Source of the DNA: Eucalyptus grandis
Lineage: Eukaryota > Streptophyta > Magnoliopsida > Myrtales > Myrtaceae
Assembly (NCBI RefSeq): GCF_016545825.1
Contig: NC_052614.1
Coordinates: 40,084,072-40,148,071 of the forward strand
DNA length: 64,000 nucleotides
Direction of reading: 5' to 3'
The notes beneath the pieces are model-generated. The model made no database searches. It worked only from the letters and a program-made list of their open reading frames with translations, and was not told the DNA's origin. Of the stretch, positions 51,340 through 63,615 are shown one piece after another. Each line of letters begins with the position of its first letter. The first letter of the stretch is position 1. The translations under genes and the position numbers were made by a program.

Positions 51340-54300
51340 TGGAGACGACAAGCATCGATCGAGCTCCGGACATTAAACATCGCCAGCAGCTAAAAGAAGC
51401 TTTTCTGCCGTCAAATAGATGACTCGACGAGTCTCCTTCGAAAGTATTTCTCTCTTTTTTTGGGGATTTAACTGTAATTAAGAATTCAGATAATAAAAAA
51501 AACTGTAGTTAAGAACCAAAAAAGGAGAAAAAGCACAGGGACAAAAATAATTTGATTTAAATGTGCAAAGAGAGAAAATAATCCGTGATTTTAATCGGTT
51601 TAAAAAATAAGCTCAAATAAGACGAGGGGGTTAAATTCATATTTGGAATATGTGGTATTTGTGAGATTAATTCATAATAACAATCGCGATAGACTAAGTT
51701 ATGTTTTTTTTTTTTTTTATCTCAGTATAATGCATGGGTTATCAAATAAGTTTTCTTTTTCCTGTAAAAATTTGAGATTGAATTGAAAAAAGTCAGTAAT
51801 ATCTTTTTAATTTAATCAGTATTTATCTGATATTAATTGAATCTAGATTTTGTTTCCCTTTTCAATGATTTTCTATGTATCTTTTCTTATGTCAATGAGC
51901 ACCGAATTTTCACGTTGAATCATCTATCCCGCCTGTTTAAAAAAAAAAAAAAAAAATCTATCCCGCAAAAGAACAAGTTATGTGCATTAACATTTAGTAA
52001 CACGTATGTGACTATTATAGTTAAGATCCCATATAATGTGATCTGACAAATTATACGAATTTGAGTAACCTGTAAAGTGGATTAGAACGACCACAAATAA
52101 CCAAATCCAAATTAAGGTTGTTTTAGTAATGAAAAAGTAAACAAAAAAGCTAGTGTATTGAGGCGGCAAAGGAAAAACCCATCAAAACTCCAGTTTGTTT
52201 CCATCACCATCACAAATCCACAATAACATCCAACATATTAGAATATACAAAGTATCACATGTTAGAATTGATATGATGTGGAGCGATTAATATATTTTAG
52301 TTGACTCATAACTCATTAACTTAATTTTTAAAATGAATGTAGAATTGGATATATTAACAAGCTCGGCCTTAAGCCCCTTTTAGTGATCTTCCTAGAATAA
52401 GATGTTAAACTTTGTTATAATATTAGAGTCGATGATTGATTGGGGCCCATGCCCAATGTGTATTGGTTTTTGGGTTGATGGGCATTATGGTGTAACAATG
52501 GGTTAGTGGGCCAGTCTTAATGTATATTACTTTTAGGGCCTTGGTGGCCCACTCCCAATATGTATCGGTTGTGGGGTAGATAGGCATTATGATGTAGACT
52601 TCCAATTCAATTTGAAAAAAGAGATCAATGATGAAGTTGAGTGTTGGAGATTTAAGCAAATTGAAATAAGTTAATGTAGAAGGATACTTAATGGCAGTTT
52701 TCATAGTCCAATATGTTGGAGACTCAACTAGCAGATGTCATGGTTCAATACGTTGGAGATTCAAGTTGAAATAAGTTAATATAGAGGATACCGGAATTAA
52801 GGGGGAACAAACCTAATATTGGAGCTTACACATAAATGGAGGATTGTTAGAATACACATGTGAGTCTAGAATTCATATGTGTGAAGCGATTAGTATATAG
52901 CAACAATTAATTGATTTAAGTTTTTGCGTGAAGATGTGTCTAATTAAATATATTAACAAGTTTGGACTTAAGCTCCATTTTGGCAATCTCCCTAGAAGAA
53001 GGTATCACACTTTATTCTTTATTGCGTATTCCCTATGCAACATACTTGACTTGCTAGTATTGCGAAAACATGCGTCGATAGGGTGTGAGAGATGTTCGCG
53101 GTTGATTTGGGGTCAATTGAATAACACTTTCGACCCAAACGAACTTATTAGCATTGAAAACCTTGACTTAGATCCAAAACAAACCAATTAAATCATAAAT
53201 CAAACCAGATTAATAACTTTGATTTGATTTGATATGGAACCGTTAATATCGAGTCGACACACAAGTGAAAGTACAATAACAGCTAGTATAATCATCCAAA
53301 AACTTAAAATGCACATTCAATTACGACCACTAAAAACAAAGCAAAATTATCCATAACAGCATAGCTTAAATTTTTGTTAACGGAAAAAGTGAATAGAAGC
53401 ATAGCTCAATGTCTAAATAATAAAACAAACAAAAAGCCTTGTTCTTGCTCGATCCATGATCCCTAGAGAAATAGTCATCTTAATATGCTTTTAGCTTGTG
53501 ATAAGAGAAAAATATTTTAAGTTTTATTTGTTTCATGAAAAATGAATTATTTATAAAATATTAAAAAAAAATCACTCATACTATTTATAATAAATGAATA
53601 AATGAAAAATATATTCATCATTTGTAAAATATTTCAACATAAACTTTTACCGATATGAAAGTAATTTTCGTTGACTAATTATTTCGAACAATGCGAACGA
53701 TTATTTCAAATTATTCATTATTTGCGAAACAAATTGAGTTTTGGTATACATTATCGGTTTGATTCAATTCTATAGATTTTTTAGGAACGAGCATGGCCCG
53801 GATTTGGTTGATCAAGCATTTGACTCAAGAACCAATCTATACAATGCTGGTCTCTAATCTTTGGTACCAGGAATGAGGATTGAATTGATCGCGTGGGTTG
53901 GACAACCTATAAAGCCTCAAGATCATGGACGAACTTACACAACATAGGTTCCAGTGACTCGAGGATCGGAGATTGGTCTAGTCCACTCAGGAACCAAATA
54001 AGAACCGGCTGGGCTGGGTCGGGTCGGGTTAGGTTAATCTATGTTTTCCGGGCCGATGCTCACCTCTAGGTTTCTAAACCAATCAAATCGAAAGCAAACC
54101 GACCAATCCACACAAAAACCAAACCGAACAACCGATAAAACCGAACCGTTTGGTCTTGGTTCGGTCCATCGGCAGAACACCACCCTTCTGTGGCCATCGC
54201 CATTTGCCACTGCCGTGTTACCTTCGCCTCTCACCTTATCTAATCCGACAAGAATCTCTCTCTTACCCAATCCAACCCAGAAGGCGCGCGACACGCAGTT

Positions 54301-54341
54301 GCAGCAGGCGACCGAGCAGGGGGGGAAGCCAAGCCGCAAAA
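51340..54341. other. Divergent intergenic region SWC5-RPS1
   Basis: Mostly AT-rich. It contains the diverged direct repeat at 52258-53015 listed separately. AT-rich sequence follows, and then a stretch at 53990-54160 with repeated 'ggtcgggt', 'aaaccgaac' and 'ccgaaccg' words. The last 100 bases before 54342 should hold the RPS1 leader. No gene was found. Confidence 0.6.
52258..53015. repeat. Diverged direct repeats around a 450-bp spacer (possible decayed LTR-like pair)
   Basis: Copy 1 (about 52258-52412) and copy 2 (about 52847-53015) share 'tgttagaat', 'g(c)gattaatat'-like, 'atatattaacaag(c/t)t(c/t)gg', 'cttaagc(c/t)cc' and 'ctagaa(t/g)aag' in the same order. Between them a smaller unit with 'cccaatgtgtattgg' and 'gggcattatggtgta' occurs twice (about 52450 and 52553). 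There is no primer-binding site or coding sequence. Confidence 0.5.
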
Positions 54342-57300
54342 ATGGCGTCTTTGGCGCAGCAATTCACCGGCCTCCGTTGCCCGCCGCTGTCCCGCTCCCG
54401 CCTCTCCGACCCCTTCGCCCCTCCTCACCGGCGCCGGCAGGCTCCGGCCCGACCCGGCCCTTCCAAGACCGTCGTCTCCGCGGTGGCCATCTCCAATGCC
54501 CGGACCCGCGACAGGAACGAGCTCAAGCACCTCTTCGACGACGCCTACGAGCGGTGCCGCACCGCTCCCATGGAGGGCGTCGCCTTCACGCTCGAGGACT
54601 TCCACACCGCCCTCGATAAGTACGACTTCAACTCCGAGCTCGGGACCAAGGTCGGTGGGTTCCTGCTTTCTTCGTGATTCAACGCGTGTGTGGAGAGATG
54701 GGTCTTCGTTGGGTGGATGTGAAGTCGTGTTTGATGTGGGAAATGTGCGACCTTTGTTGGAAAAAAAGTGAAGGGTAGAAGGGACTGATTGGTGAGAGCT
54801 TGCAATCTGAATGTCGGATCAAGAGAAAGGCGTGAGTTTGCTGTCGACGGATATTGTGATGGGGTTGTTATGTGGGTTGATTTTACGAAGTGTTGCCGGT
54901 TCATATATAATAGTCTTCACTGGTGTAGTTGTGAGGAGATGGCGGTGGCGATGAAATTTATAATCTGGTATCACAGAGAATGATAAGCTTACTTCCAGTT
55001 GTGTCTGCTCTTTGTACCTCTCTTGCTTGTCAAGTGGGGGGCATTTCCTGGAAAATTACCTGAAGTGAGGACATACAGCTTCTGCACGTAGGCAGAGATA
55101 GGTTCCTCATTGAAATAGGCATCTAAGAGTGAATAATGTTCGACCACCGTTTCCTGGCCGGGACTGACAAATGCTGTAACTTCCTTAAAGCGTTGAATAT
55201 TGGAATGGTGTTGCCATTCTTACTTATTAGCCGCACTAATTGTCCGAGATTTTCCCTTTTCACGTGGTTTTATTTATTTCAATTTACATGAGTGTGCATG
55301 AGCATGTGGAGTTGACACCGTGCGCATTTTTTTCAGGTGAAGGGAACAGTTTTCTGTACAGATGGCAATGGGGCGCTTGTTGATATTACTGCAAAATCTT
55401 CAGCCTTATTGCCTGTCCAAGAGGCATGCATTCACAGGATAAAGCATGTTGAAGAAGCTGGTATAGTTCCTGGCATGAAAGAGGAGTTCGTAATTATCGG
55501 TGAAAATGAAGCTGATGATAGCTTGATCTTGAGCTTAAGAACAATACAGTATGATCTTGCTTGGGAAAGATGTAGGCAGCTTCAGGCTGAGGATGTCGTG
55601 GTTAAGGGCAAGGTTTGCACTGTTGCTTTTAGTGTTACCATCCTGCTGGTATTCCGAGCTGTCAAATGCACTATTTGCTTTGTTCATTGAGTTCTCTTGG
55701 CATGTCACTGAAGGCGAGGGTGCAAAATTGCACCCCCTACTCACTCCTTTGTCTTGCTGATATCCAAATTCTTTTCGTAATTATCCTGACCCTAAAACTA
55801 TTTTCTGTCCTTGCTATGACCCAGGGAGGTCTTGTGACAGTCTACTCTTCCTCTTTCACGTGTTCGGCAATTTCCTATTACTTTTTCTAATTAAACAATT
55901 GGTTAATTTAAGGTCTTTTTGCATATCAGGTTGTTGGTGCAAACAAAGGTGGAGTGGTTGCCGTGGTGGAGGGCTTGCGAGGATTTGTTCCTTTCTCTCA
56001 AATATCAACCGTAAGCTCTCTCATTTTTGACGTGGCTTCCCCAAATTTTTTGTTGAATTGTTTGCTTGTGAATCATACTGTTATCAGGCCTTCATGTTAC
56101 TGTCTGATGCCTGTTTTATTAGTTCATGATGCTATCTATTTCTTAGTTCCAAACCACTGATCGAATTTTGTCGATAATTTTTTCTGTCTGAACTGGTATT
56201 GTAATTAATTTATTCAATTTTTTTGGATATGCATCAGAAAACAATTGCAGAAGAGCTTATTGAGAAGGAACTCCCACTGAAGTTTGTGGAAGTTGATGAG
56301 GAGCAGTCTAGACTTGTCCTCAGTAACCGCAAGGCAATGGCAGATAGCCAGGCTCAGTTAGGCATTGGATCAGTGGTTATAGGAACAGTTCAAAGTCTGA
56401 AGCCTTATGGTGCGTTCATCGATATTGGTGGTATCAACGGACTCCTCCATGTCAGTCAGATCAGCCATGACCGCGTCTCCGACATAGCTACTGTTCTTCA
56501 ACCTGGAGATACTCTCAAGGTTATATGCCTAATTAGTTTGTATAGTTAGTTTGCTGGAAATTTCACTTTTGATTAGTAGATAAACCTCTAACAAGCTCAC
56601 CTGGTGTAGGTTATGATTTTGAGCCATGACCGCGAGAGAGGCAGAGTGAGTCTTTCAACCAAGAAGTTAGAACCTACTCCCGGTGACATGATTCGCAACC
56701 CAAAGCTTGTTTTTGAGAAGGTATTGGTCTCAAATACACAATTTTTCGATGCTTTATGCCAGTTCAACTTTGTTTTAACTGGTGATGATTTAGTTCTTGA
56801 GGGTGGAATGTGGATCTTACTTGATTAGTGAAACTGTGAAAGGACATTTATAGCTCTTGGGAATGATTAAGCCTTTGGTGAAGAATGTTGAGACATAAAA
56901 GACATGGATGAAACCTATTGCTTAAGACTGCCAAGATCTCTGACTTGAAAATTTTGGATCGCATTCTTTTGTTTTTTTTTTTTTTTTTTTTTGTTACAAA
57001 TGTGAATCATATATTGCTGCCTCATGACGTACTTATTTTGGAATGGGCCTCAATGTACTAGGCGGAGGAGATGGCACAGACATTCAGGCAGAGAATTGCT
57101 CAAGCAGAAGCGATGGCTCGTGCAGATATGCTTAGGTTCCAGCCTGAGGTAATTCCCTTTGCTTAGTCGGACTGGTCCCTGATTGACTCTATCTTCCAGC
57201 CAATTCCGGGCTTTTATAAAGACCGATAATTGGCTACTGGAACAAATGAAAGTGATACATAAGATGCTTGTTTTGACATGAGTTTTGCCCTTTAGTACTA

Positions 57301-57767
57301 AACAGGAGAGAAATAACTCACACAAGCAACATAAAAAAATTTCTCGCTAATTGAAGCATGATCTTTCCATTCCTTTGCGTCTTGGTTGTTGTAAAGGCAT
57401 TGCCAATTTTAGTTGTTTTCCTTGCAAGGATCCACAAAGAGCTCCATAGCATGGACATTCTACATTTGACACACATTTGAATATACCATTTTCATACTTC
57501 TGATTGCATACTTTGTCCTGGACATTGAGAATGATGTATGCTATGCTTTGTCGTTATTTCGCGTGTTGTCGGGTCTGCTACTGTGAGCAGTGCACATTTA
57601 GTCATAGCTTTTACAGATTCATGTGATGAAAACTAATAGTTCTTTTCTTGATACTGCAGAGCGGATTGACTCTGAGTTCTGACGGGATCTTGGGTCCACT
57701 TTCTTCCGATTTGCCAGCAGAAGGCCTGGACTTGAGCGATGTTCCCGCAGCTGTCAATGAACCGTGA
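54342..57767 (+). CDS. RPS1: 30S ribosomal protein S1, chloroplastic
   Basis: Plastid ribosomal protein that binds mRNA on the 30S subunit and aids translation initiation. Seven exons: 54342-54650, 55337-55612, 55930-56010, 56238-56519, 56610-56720, 57062-57148 and 57660-57767. All are in phase, for 417 aa, close to Arabidopsis (416). The start MASLAQQF was chosen because it begins a typical transit peptide (Ser/Arg/Pro-rich, to about residue 45); the frame is open further upstream without homology. Three S1 domains are visible: [17 protein letters not shown] (about 104-170), [19 protein letters not shown] (about 193-255), and [19 protein letters not shown] (about 266-342), which ends [12 protein letters not shown]. 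The C-terminal tail is acidic. Exon 1 is much more GC-rich than the rest, usual for plant transit-peptide exons. Confidence 0.97.
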
Positions 57768-58220
57768 TCGATATCGCCGTAGTATAATGTTTCCAGTTAA
57801 GTCATTTCTTGTAGAGAAACTGTTGCAGGATGCACAAATATCGGCACGTGTGCCGTGCAAAGAAGCGAGGAAAAGAAATTATTGATTCGACCATCCTCTG
57901 TGTTGCCAGATTCGAGCTCTTCCGTGTTTCCTTTAAACCGAGACGGATGTCACAAAGCATTTGGCTTTGTAAAACTTTGGAAACGACCCAGTAAAACAAA
58001 ATGAGAAGAAGAGCACTGTGATCTAAGCAAATGTATATACGGCAAATGCACGACACATCACGTATATTTTGTTAAAGACAATTAAATTACTATATTGATT
58101 CTCAATATTGATGCAACATCGGACAGAGGAAAGATAGCATTTATGGGCTGTAGACGGTAAGAGTCTAGACAGGATTTATTCGTCATATACACAACAGCAT
58201 TGTAGGGTTAAGAACGGTGG
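57768..58220. other. RPS1 3' flank
   Basis: Likely 3'UTR and spacer; nothing else recognised. Confidence 0.5.
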
Positions 58221-58838
58221 GAGTGTCAAAACTTTGGTACATTAGCGTATTTGAGTGCTAAAATTTTTTCACTCTGAGTGTTACAAATTTGGAAAAATTA
58301 TCATTTTAATACCAATTTTGATTTGCCTTACCAAAAAATCTAACGTGGATGTCAGTTGTTTGACGTGATTTTGACGGATGCCAACATGAATCATTTTTTA
58401 ATTATTTTTTTATTTGTTTTTTTTTTTCCTTGAGGATCGGCAAGGGTCACCTGTGACCCTTGCCGGCTGTGAAACCCTCACCTAGATTAGGTTGGCAAGG
58501 GCCCTCGCTAGGGCCTTTGTGGCTAGGCCTCGCCCTCGTTGCAAAGGCCCTGGGTCTAGAGTTGGTGAGGGCATCGTGACCTCGCTAGAGGCCGGTGAGG
58601 CCTCGACGGCCTCGCCCAAGGCCTTTGTAGCCGAGGGCAAGGGTTTTGCCTCCCAGCCCTAAAGAGTAAAAAGCAAAAACAAAAATTCATAAAATATTAA
58701 AAAATTAAAAAATTCCATGTAAGATGATTTGCCGAAATTGATGCTCAAGAAATCGATTTTACTCTAATGTGATACTCAAAAGAGCAAAAAGAAGTTTTAA
58801 CACTCAAGTAAGCGCCGTACAAAAATTTTAGCACTCAT
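58221..58838. mobile_element. TIR element with GC-rich core
   Basis: Left 'gagtgtcaaaactttggtac' to 'ttgagtgctaaaa' (58221-58262) and, inverted, right 'gagtgctaaaatttttgtac' to 'ttgagtgttaaaa' (58796-58838) are matching ends of about 42 bp. The GC-rich core at 58430-58650 is built of 'ggcaagggtcacc', 'ggtgaggcctcg' and 'gccctcgc' words. There is no transposase. Confidence 0.7.
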
Positions 58839-59038
58839 ATTTTTACCACCTAGGAAGCATTGGCACTTTTCAACAGTTTTGGTGTCGAGTTGGATACTCC
58901 TACATGTGACGGACATGTAAGTTTGAAATTCCGACATGTGAATTTGGAATGCTAACACATGATTCTGACATGTGAGTTCGAAATTCCGACACGTGATTCC
59001 GATAGGCACATGATCAATTTTAAAAAATTTCAATAAAT

Positions 59039-59050
59039 AAGAAGTCAAAA
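59039..59050. repeat. Left target-site duplication of the LINE
   Basis: 'aagaagtcaaaa', repeated directly after the poly-A at 59653-59664. The first two A bases of the right copy cannot be told from the tail. Confidence 0.8.
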
Positions 59051-59654
59051 ATTTCCTTGGCAGATAACCTCTCTTGGGTGATGGAATTCCTTTCCACTAA
59101 GGATTTTTTCCACAGTTTGGCTCAATTTTCTTTTGGGGTTATGTGCCATCTTATTTGGAAAAAAAGGAATGCTATCATATTCCGTGGTGAAGCTCTGATG
59201 GTGTCGGCATTGAAAAATCACCTCATAAAGGTCGTCAAGGACAAAGTGCTCACTTTCAATAATGTTCCAAATACTCCAAGGAACAGAAGACTTCAGGGAG
59301 GGTGGGGCTTTGACCCATCTGTTTTCTTCGGACGCCATACGTCTGCTTAGTTCCGTTTGTGGCTGGTGTTCTTCTTGCTAAAGCTCCTTTCTATTGCGAC
59401 TCTCCGTTCTTCGTCCCTTCTTTTGGAGGCTGATCGAGGTTCTTTGTTGGGCTGTTTTGTAGTTGTGATCTTTGGCGTGTGTGTCCGTTTGCTTGTAAGT
59501 TTGCTAGTTTGTTTGCTGCTGCCTTGCAGCCTTTTGCTCCGATTCCCTTCCACTCTTTTTGCTTTTGCATTTAGAGTGTAAGTTTTTGGCGTCAGATTTC
59601 TGTATATTTGTTCAAAGCTCAATATATTCTTACTATTTACCAAAAAAAAAAAAA
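59051..59654 (+). mobile_element. 5'-truncated LINE (non-LTR retrotransposon) 3' end with poly-A
   Basis: A plus-strand frame to 59350 encodes the end of a plant LINE ORF2 (DNLSWVMEFLSTKDFFHSL, HLIWKKRNAIIFRG, VFFGRHTSA). It is followed by a 3'UTR of about 290 bp and an A-run at 59642-59654. The insertion is flanked by a target-site duplication 'aagaagtcaaaa' at 59039-59050 and 59653-59664. Only the tail of the element is present, so it is dead. Confidence 0.85.
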
Positions 59655-59664
59655 GAAGTCAAAA

Positions 59665-60509
59665 TGTAAATATAAAAAAATAAAAATAAATAAAAACAAA
59701 TGGAGATAAAAAAAATCTAATCTTCTTTTCTATTAGCTCTCACTTCTTGTTACACATAGTTCACCCTCTGAGTTTGTTTTATCTCCTCTTCTAACATGCT
59801 CTAATATGAGTCTAGAATATGGATTACTTATTTTTTCCCTCAAAGTTTTATGAAATATTAAAATGGAGTTGAAGTTATCCAATTAAAAAATAAATAATAC
59901 TAAGAAATGATGAATTAATGTTTTTGGTATAAATTCACTCTCGGCTCTTTTTATTATTTATTTATTTAAGAATTAAAATGAAATTAATTTGATTAAAATC
60001 ATTATAAAAATAATAATTTATAATGTATATATAAAAATACACATTTAATATATATATCCCAATGTGTTGAAATTCTCTTTTTTTGAAAACAACATGATGT
60101 GTTATGTCACCTGTTAGTATCGGTGTTACCTAGCTTGCCACTTATTGTAGTAAAGCAAGCACCTTTTATGATTCATGTGGCCTTCCAAAATGCTAGCAGA
60201 AAACTATTCCAAGCAGCCAAACGTTGGAGCGCATGTCAGGCTATGCCTTTTTTAGGTCCACATCCGTTTACCTCATTCTCTCTGAAAAATTGCCAACATT
60301 TCATGATTCATTAGTCCAATATATTTTCGCAGCATGGACCTGTAGCTTATGTACACGGTACTCCTTTACACCTCTCAAAATTCCAGAATAGAAAAGTTCT
60401 AAAAGACGAAAAAGAATTAACTTTCTATCACAAGAAAAACAGTATCTCCATCTTCAAACCTTACAGAGCGACTATTGTTAGACCACATACTCCTATTTTC
60501 TCGCTACCT
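59665..60509. other. AT-rich intergenic, no gene recognised
   Basis: Low-complexity A/T sequence (59665-60080), then mixed sequence that probably includes the NEMF 3'UTR near 60400-60509. Nothing else seen. Confidence 0.6.
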
Positions 60510-63500
60510 TTATTGTTTTCCACTCTTCTTGGCCTTCTTTTGCTTTTGCTTTAGCTGAGTAAGACCCGCGGCAGTAATCTTCACATTGCCAACAATTGCG
60601 GCAACCAACTCAGGCTCTGTACAAGCCTTCATCAATTCCTTCTCCCTAGTTGTCGCCTCAGGCATATGGCCAAACAAGTTCATTGCCGTTTTTGTAGCTG
60701 CAATAACCAAAATTCTTGGTGAACTAGTCGCATTCAAAAAGCATAAACGCAGGCATGGAGAGGAGAGTGGGAGATAGTGATTCCAATAATAAGATACTCA
60801 AGCGCAAGTACCTTTTCCCTTCTTTGCAGTTCCAGGGACAATCTTTACGCGGTATTTGTAGGATTGAACTGCATTGTATGGCCCGCAGACGGGGACTGCA
60901 TACAAGAGAATATCGCTAGGTAGTGGATTCCCAGTCAGGTAGTCCACATCGTTTAATTTGCCTTTCTCTTCTTCACCAATTTCATGTATATCCTCCTCCT
61001 CCATGGTTACTCTGTCCATATCAGAGAGAGTATCTCCTGAGGGCAAGTGACCCTGAACCTCAACTTCAACATTCGCATGACTTCGTGAAGCATCATCTGG
61101 ATGCTCTGGACAGTCACGGGAAAGGTGACCTACCTTTTTGCATTTATAACATATTTTTTGCACATCTTCTGGACCTGCATATCGTGGGCAAAGATAAACA
61201 AGATCTTATTTGAACTTGGACTCTCCTAAGAGCAAAAAATACAATATAATAGTAAGGATATAAAAAAGGAGATTAAAAGCCCAAAAATAGAAGTTTAGGA
61301 AGGAGAGAGATTGCCATCTCCTTGATAAATGAACTGAGGACAGACAAGGTACAGTCCCCTATTTTCATCACTTTAAATTTCTAGCTAATCGAGCTCTTAA
61401 CATTCTCTTAAGATGTTTAACATCCAAGTAGCCTACATACTACAACCTTATCTGATGATGATATTTATCCAATCACTACTCATCTCCCTAGCAATTTGAA
61501 ACTGCTGACATAGAAAAGATTCCTATCAGAAAAAATGATGTTCATTAAGAATTCAATTAAAACCTGTGTACATACCACTAACAGGTTGTTTCCCCTTCTG
61601 TGGAGCTGCATTTCCCTTCTGTGATTCAACATCATTCTTTTGCGCCTTTCCAGCAGACTATAAAATTTTAAAGAGACATCATTAGAAACTATAGAGAAGA
61701 TGACGGGGTCCACATTCATCTAATAAACAATCAGAGTGCATCTAGGCCCATATGCACAAAACAACAATACATTCAAGTGGAATGCAATTTTGACACAGAA
61801 TTAATTAATGAAAATGTTCATATTTATCATGATGCTAAAGGGCCCTTCAAGGTGAAACAGTGTGACAATTTCTATACCACCAGTGTATCTTCCACCACCA
61901 TGTCTCAGTTAAGAGATGTATGTCAAAGCCTCTCCAAGTTTGCCTGTTCCATCAGAGTGTGTGCATGCGAGTTGGGTGGGAGCATGCCACCCTCAAGTTT
62001 GGTTTTACTAGGTCTGTAGATGAGGAAAGAGTAAGATGTTTTGCCATGAGTTCTGATAATGAGAGTGTTTTAGCACCGACGCTATAGATTGACAGTGCTG
62101 CTGATTCAACTTTCTTTCCTGGAAATTAGTCGGTTATGTATGATTAAATAATGCACAGATACTTCTTATTTTTCTCAGAGGTTATATAAATGCTTCCCAT
62201 CAATTCATTAAATTTGTAAATTACATGAAAAGTAACAAGAAAACAAGCTAAAATTATTGGCTTGCTGAAGAAGCTACTTCAGCAAAGACATCAAAAGACC
62301 AAATCAATGAAAAGAAAAATGAACAGGAGATATTGATGAGGAAATATTTTGTAACTTGGCCAGTGTAAATCATGTTGCAGAATATATAACTTACAGCCAA
62401 TAATGCCATGCGAATACTTCTTTCTTCCTCATCCTGATCAGCATACTTCTCTTTCATCTTTTTGAGTTTACTCCTCTGACCACGGCTGATTTTCCCCCCA
62501 CCAGGTTTCACACATTGAACTTGTTTTTCAGAATGATCAGCAGAAATACTTTCCTTTAATTTATTGACTTCCTCATCCACAAGTGTTTCTGCAGAAACAT
62601 TGCTCTCCATACCTTTCTTGAGTTTTCTTCTTTCAGCTTTCGAAGTACGAGGTTTATCTCCAGTTGGAACTTTTTTCTCTTCCTGATTGTGTTCTCCCAA
62701 TGAATCTGATTGAGAAGCTTGAAGCCTATAATTCATACTAGCCTGGGAAGCAGATCCAAGTCCAAGTGCTTTATCAATGAGATCATCCAATCGTGGGTTC
62801 ATTGAAGCAGCACCATTTACTAAACCATCAGCTATGTTGTTTCCATCACCACCATTCAGGGCCCCATTCTGCGCAATATGGAAGTCATCTTGGTCGCTAC
62901 CTCTAGAAGAGGAGATTGCAGAGGCATTGTGTGTCAAGTTATCTTTAGCCGTGGATTCTGATACATGTTCAAAATTTTCTGTTGTGGAATCAGGAACTCT
63001 TTCCAACTCTGTAGTGATTTTCTCCTCTGTCACTTCCTTTTCAGAGTCAGTATCAGGTTCTTCTTGAACAGACCCATTTTCTTCTACATCATCAGTGCCC
63101 TCCTCGTCACCTCTCACTCTCCTTTCATTCAAATGTGAACCCAAAGAGCTCTCATCCAACCGAAACAACAACCCAAAACCCATCACAAGAGGGTGAGGGG
63201 GGAGAAAGTTCTTCTTTCCACGAATCATGAAACTTCCCACAGTAAGATATTCACCAGTGGGAGCAGTTTTACTAACTTGGTGGGGATAGACCCACCAAGC
63301 ACTGGTGATAATCTTTGAATCCCATGCCTGGCTGTGACAAACCTAAAACAAGCACCAAAAGTAGCAATTGATCATTTTCAGTGATACCATTCACCTTTGC
63401 ACAGCCTCACATTAATAGAAAGCATATGCATAATCCAACTGTGAGGAAGATGATCACTGAACACTAGCAAAGAGCATAAATATAATCTGACCATGAGGAA

Positions 63501-63615
63501 GACGATTACCGTGAAACATCCAGCTTGATTTAAAGTAAGAGGGGGTATAGATTGCTCTGGCCTGTGGTTCTTTATCACTGTGCTAGATGCTCCATGAAGC
63601 TCGGCATGTACATAG
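60510..63615 (-). CDS. NEMF: NEMF / Rqc2 (Tae2) ribosome quality-control factor, C-terminal half (5' part outside window)
   Basis: Binds stalled 60S subunits with peptidyl-tRNA, recruits the Listerin ligase and, in yeast and animals, adds C-terminal tails. Exons in transcript order: 63615-63510, 63342-62395, 61657-61576, 61174-60812 and 60697-60510. All are in phase, about 561 residues. Earlier exons lie past 64000; none was seen at 63616-64000. The first two exons carry the NFACT-R (DUF814) end: [16 protein letters not shown], then [20 protein letters not shown] and [20 protein letters not shown]. An acidic and Lys-rich linker follows, with a [17 protein letters not shown] motif. Then comes a plant-type CCHC zinc knuckle [14 protein letters not shown]. 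The NFACT-C (DUF3441) domain ends it: [20 protein letters not shown], then [13 protein letters not shown] and [17 protein letters not shown]. Arabidopsis AT5G49930 has this architecture. Confidence 0.95.
61132..61174 (-). other. NEMF: CCHC zinc knuckle coding segment in NEMF
   Basis: C-x2-C-x4-H-x4-C ([14 protein letters not shown]) at the start of the exon 61174-60812. It is a plant-lineage addition to NEMF; in isolation it would look like a retrotransposon gag knuckle. Confidence 0.85.

Noticed and set aside
54150..54341. Upstream in-frame extension of the RPS1 protein
   Set aside because: The open frame begins earlier, but homologues start MASLAQQF and the extension has no similarity; it would also bury the transit peptide.
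59057..59350. A 97-codon ORF as an independent gene
   Set aside because: It is the ORF2 tail of a truncated LINE with A-tail and target-site duplication.
61132..61174. Zinc knuckle as a retrotransposon gag fragment
   Set aside because: It is in frame with flanking NEMF exons and matches the plant NEMF architecture.
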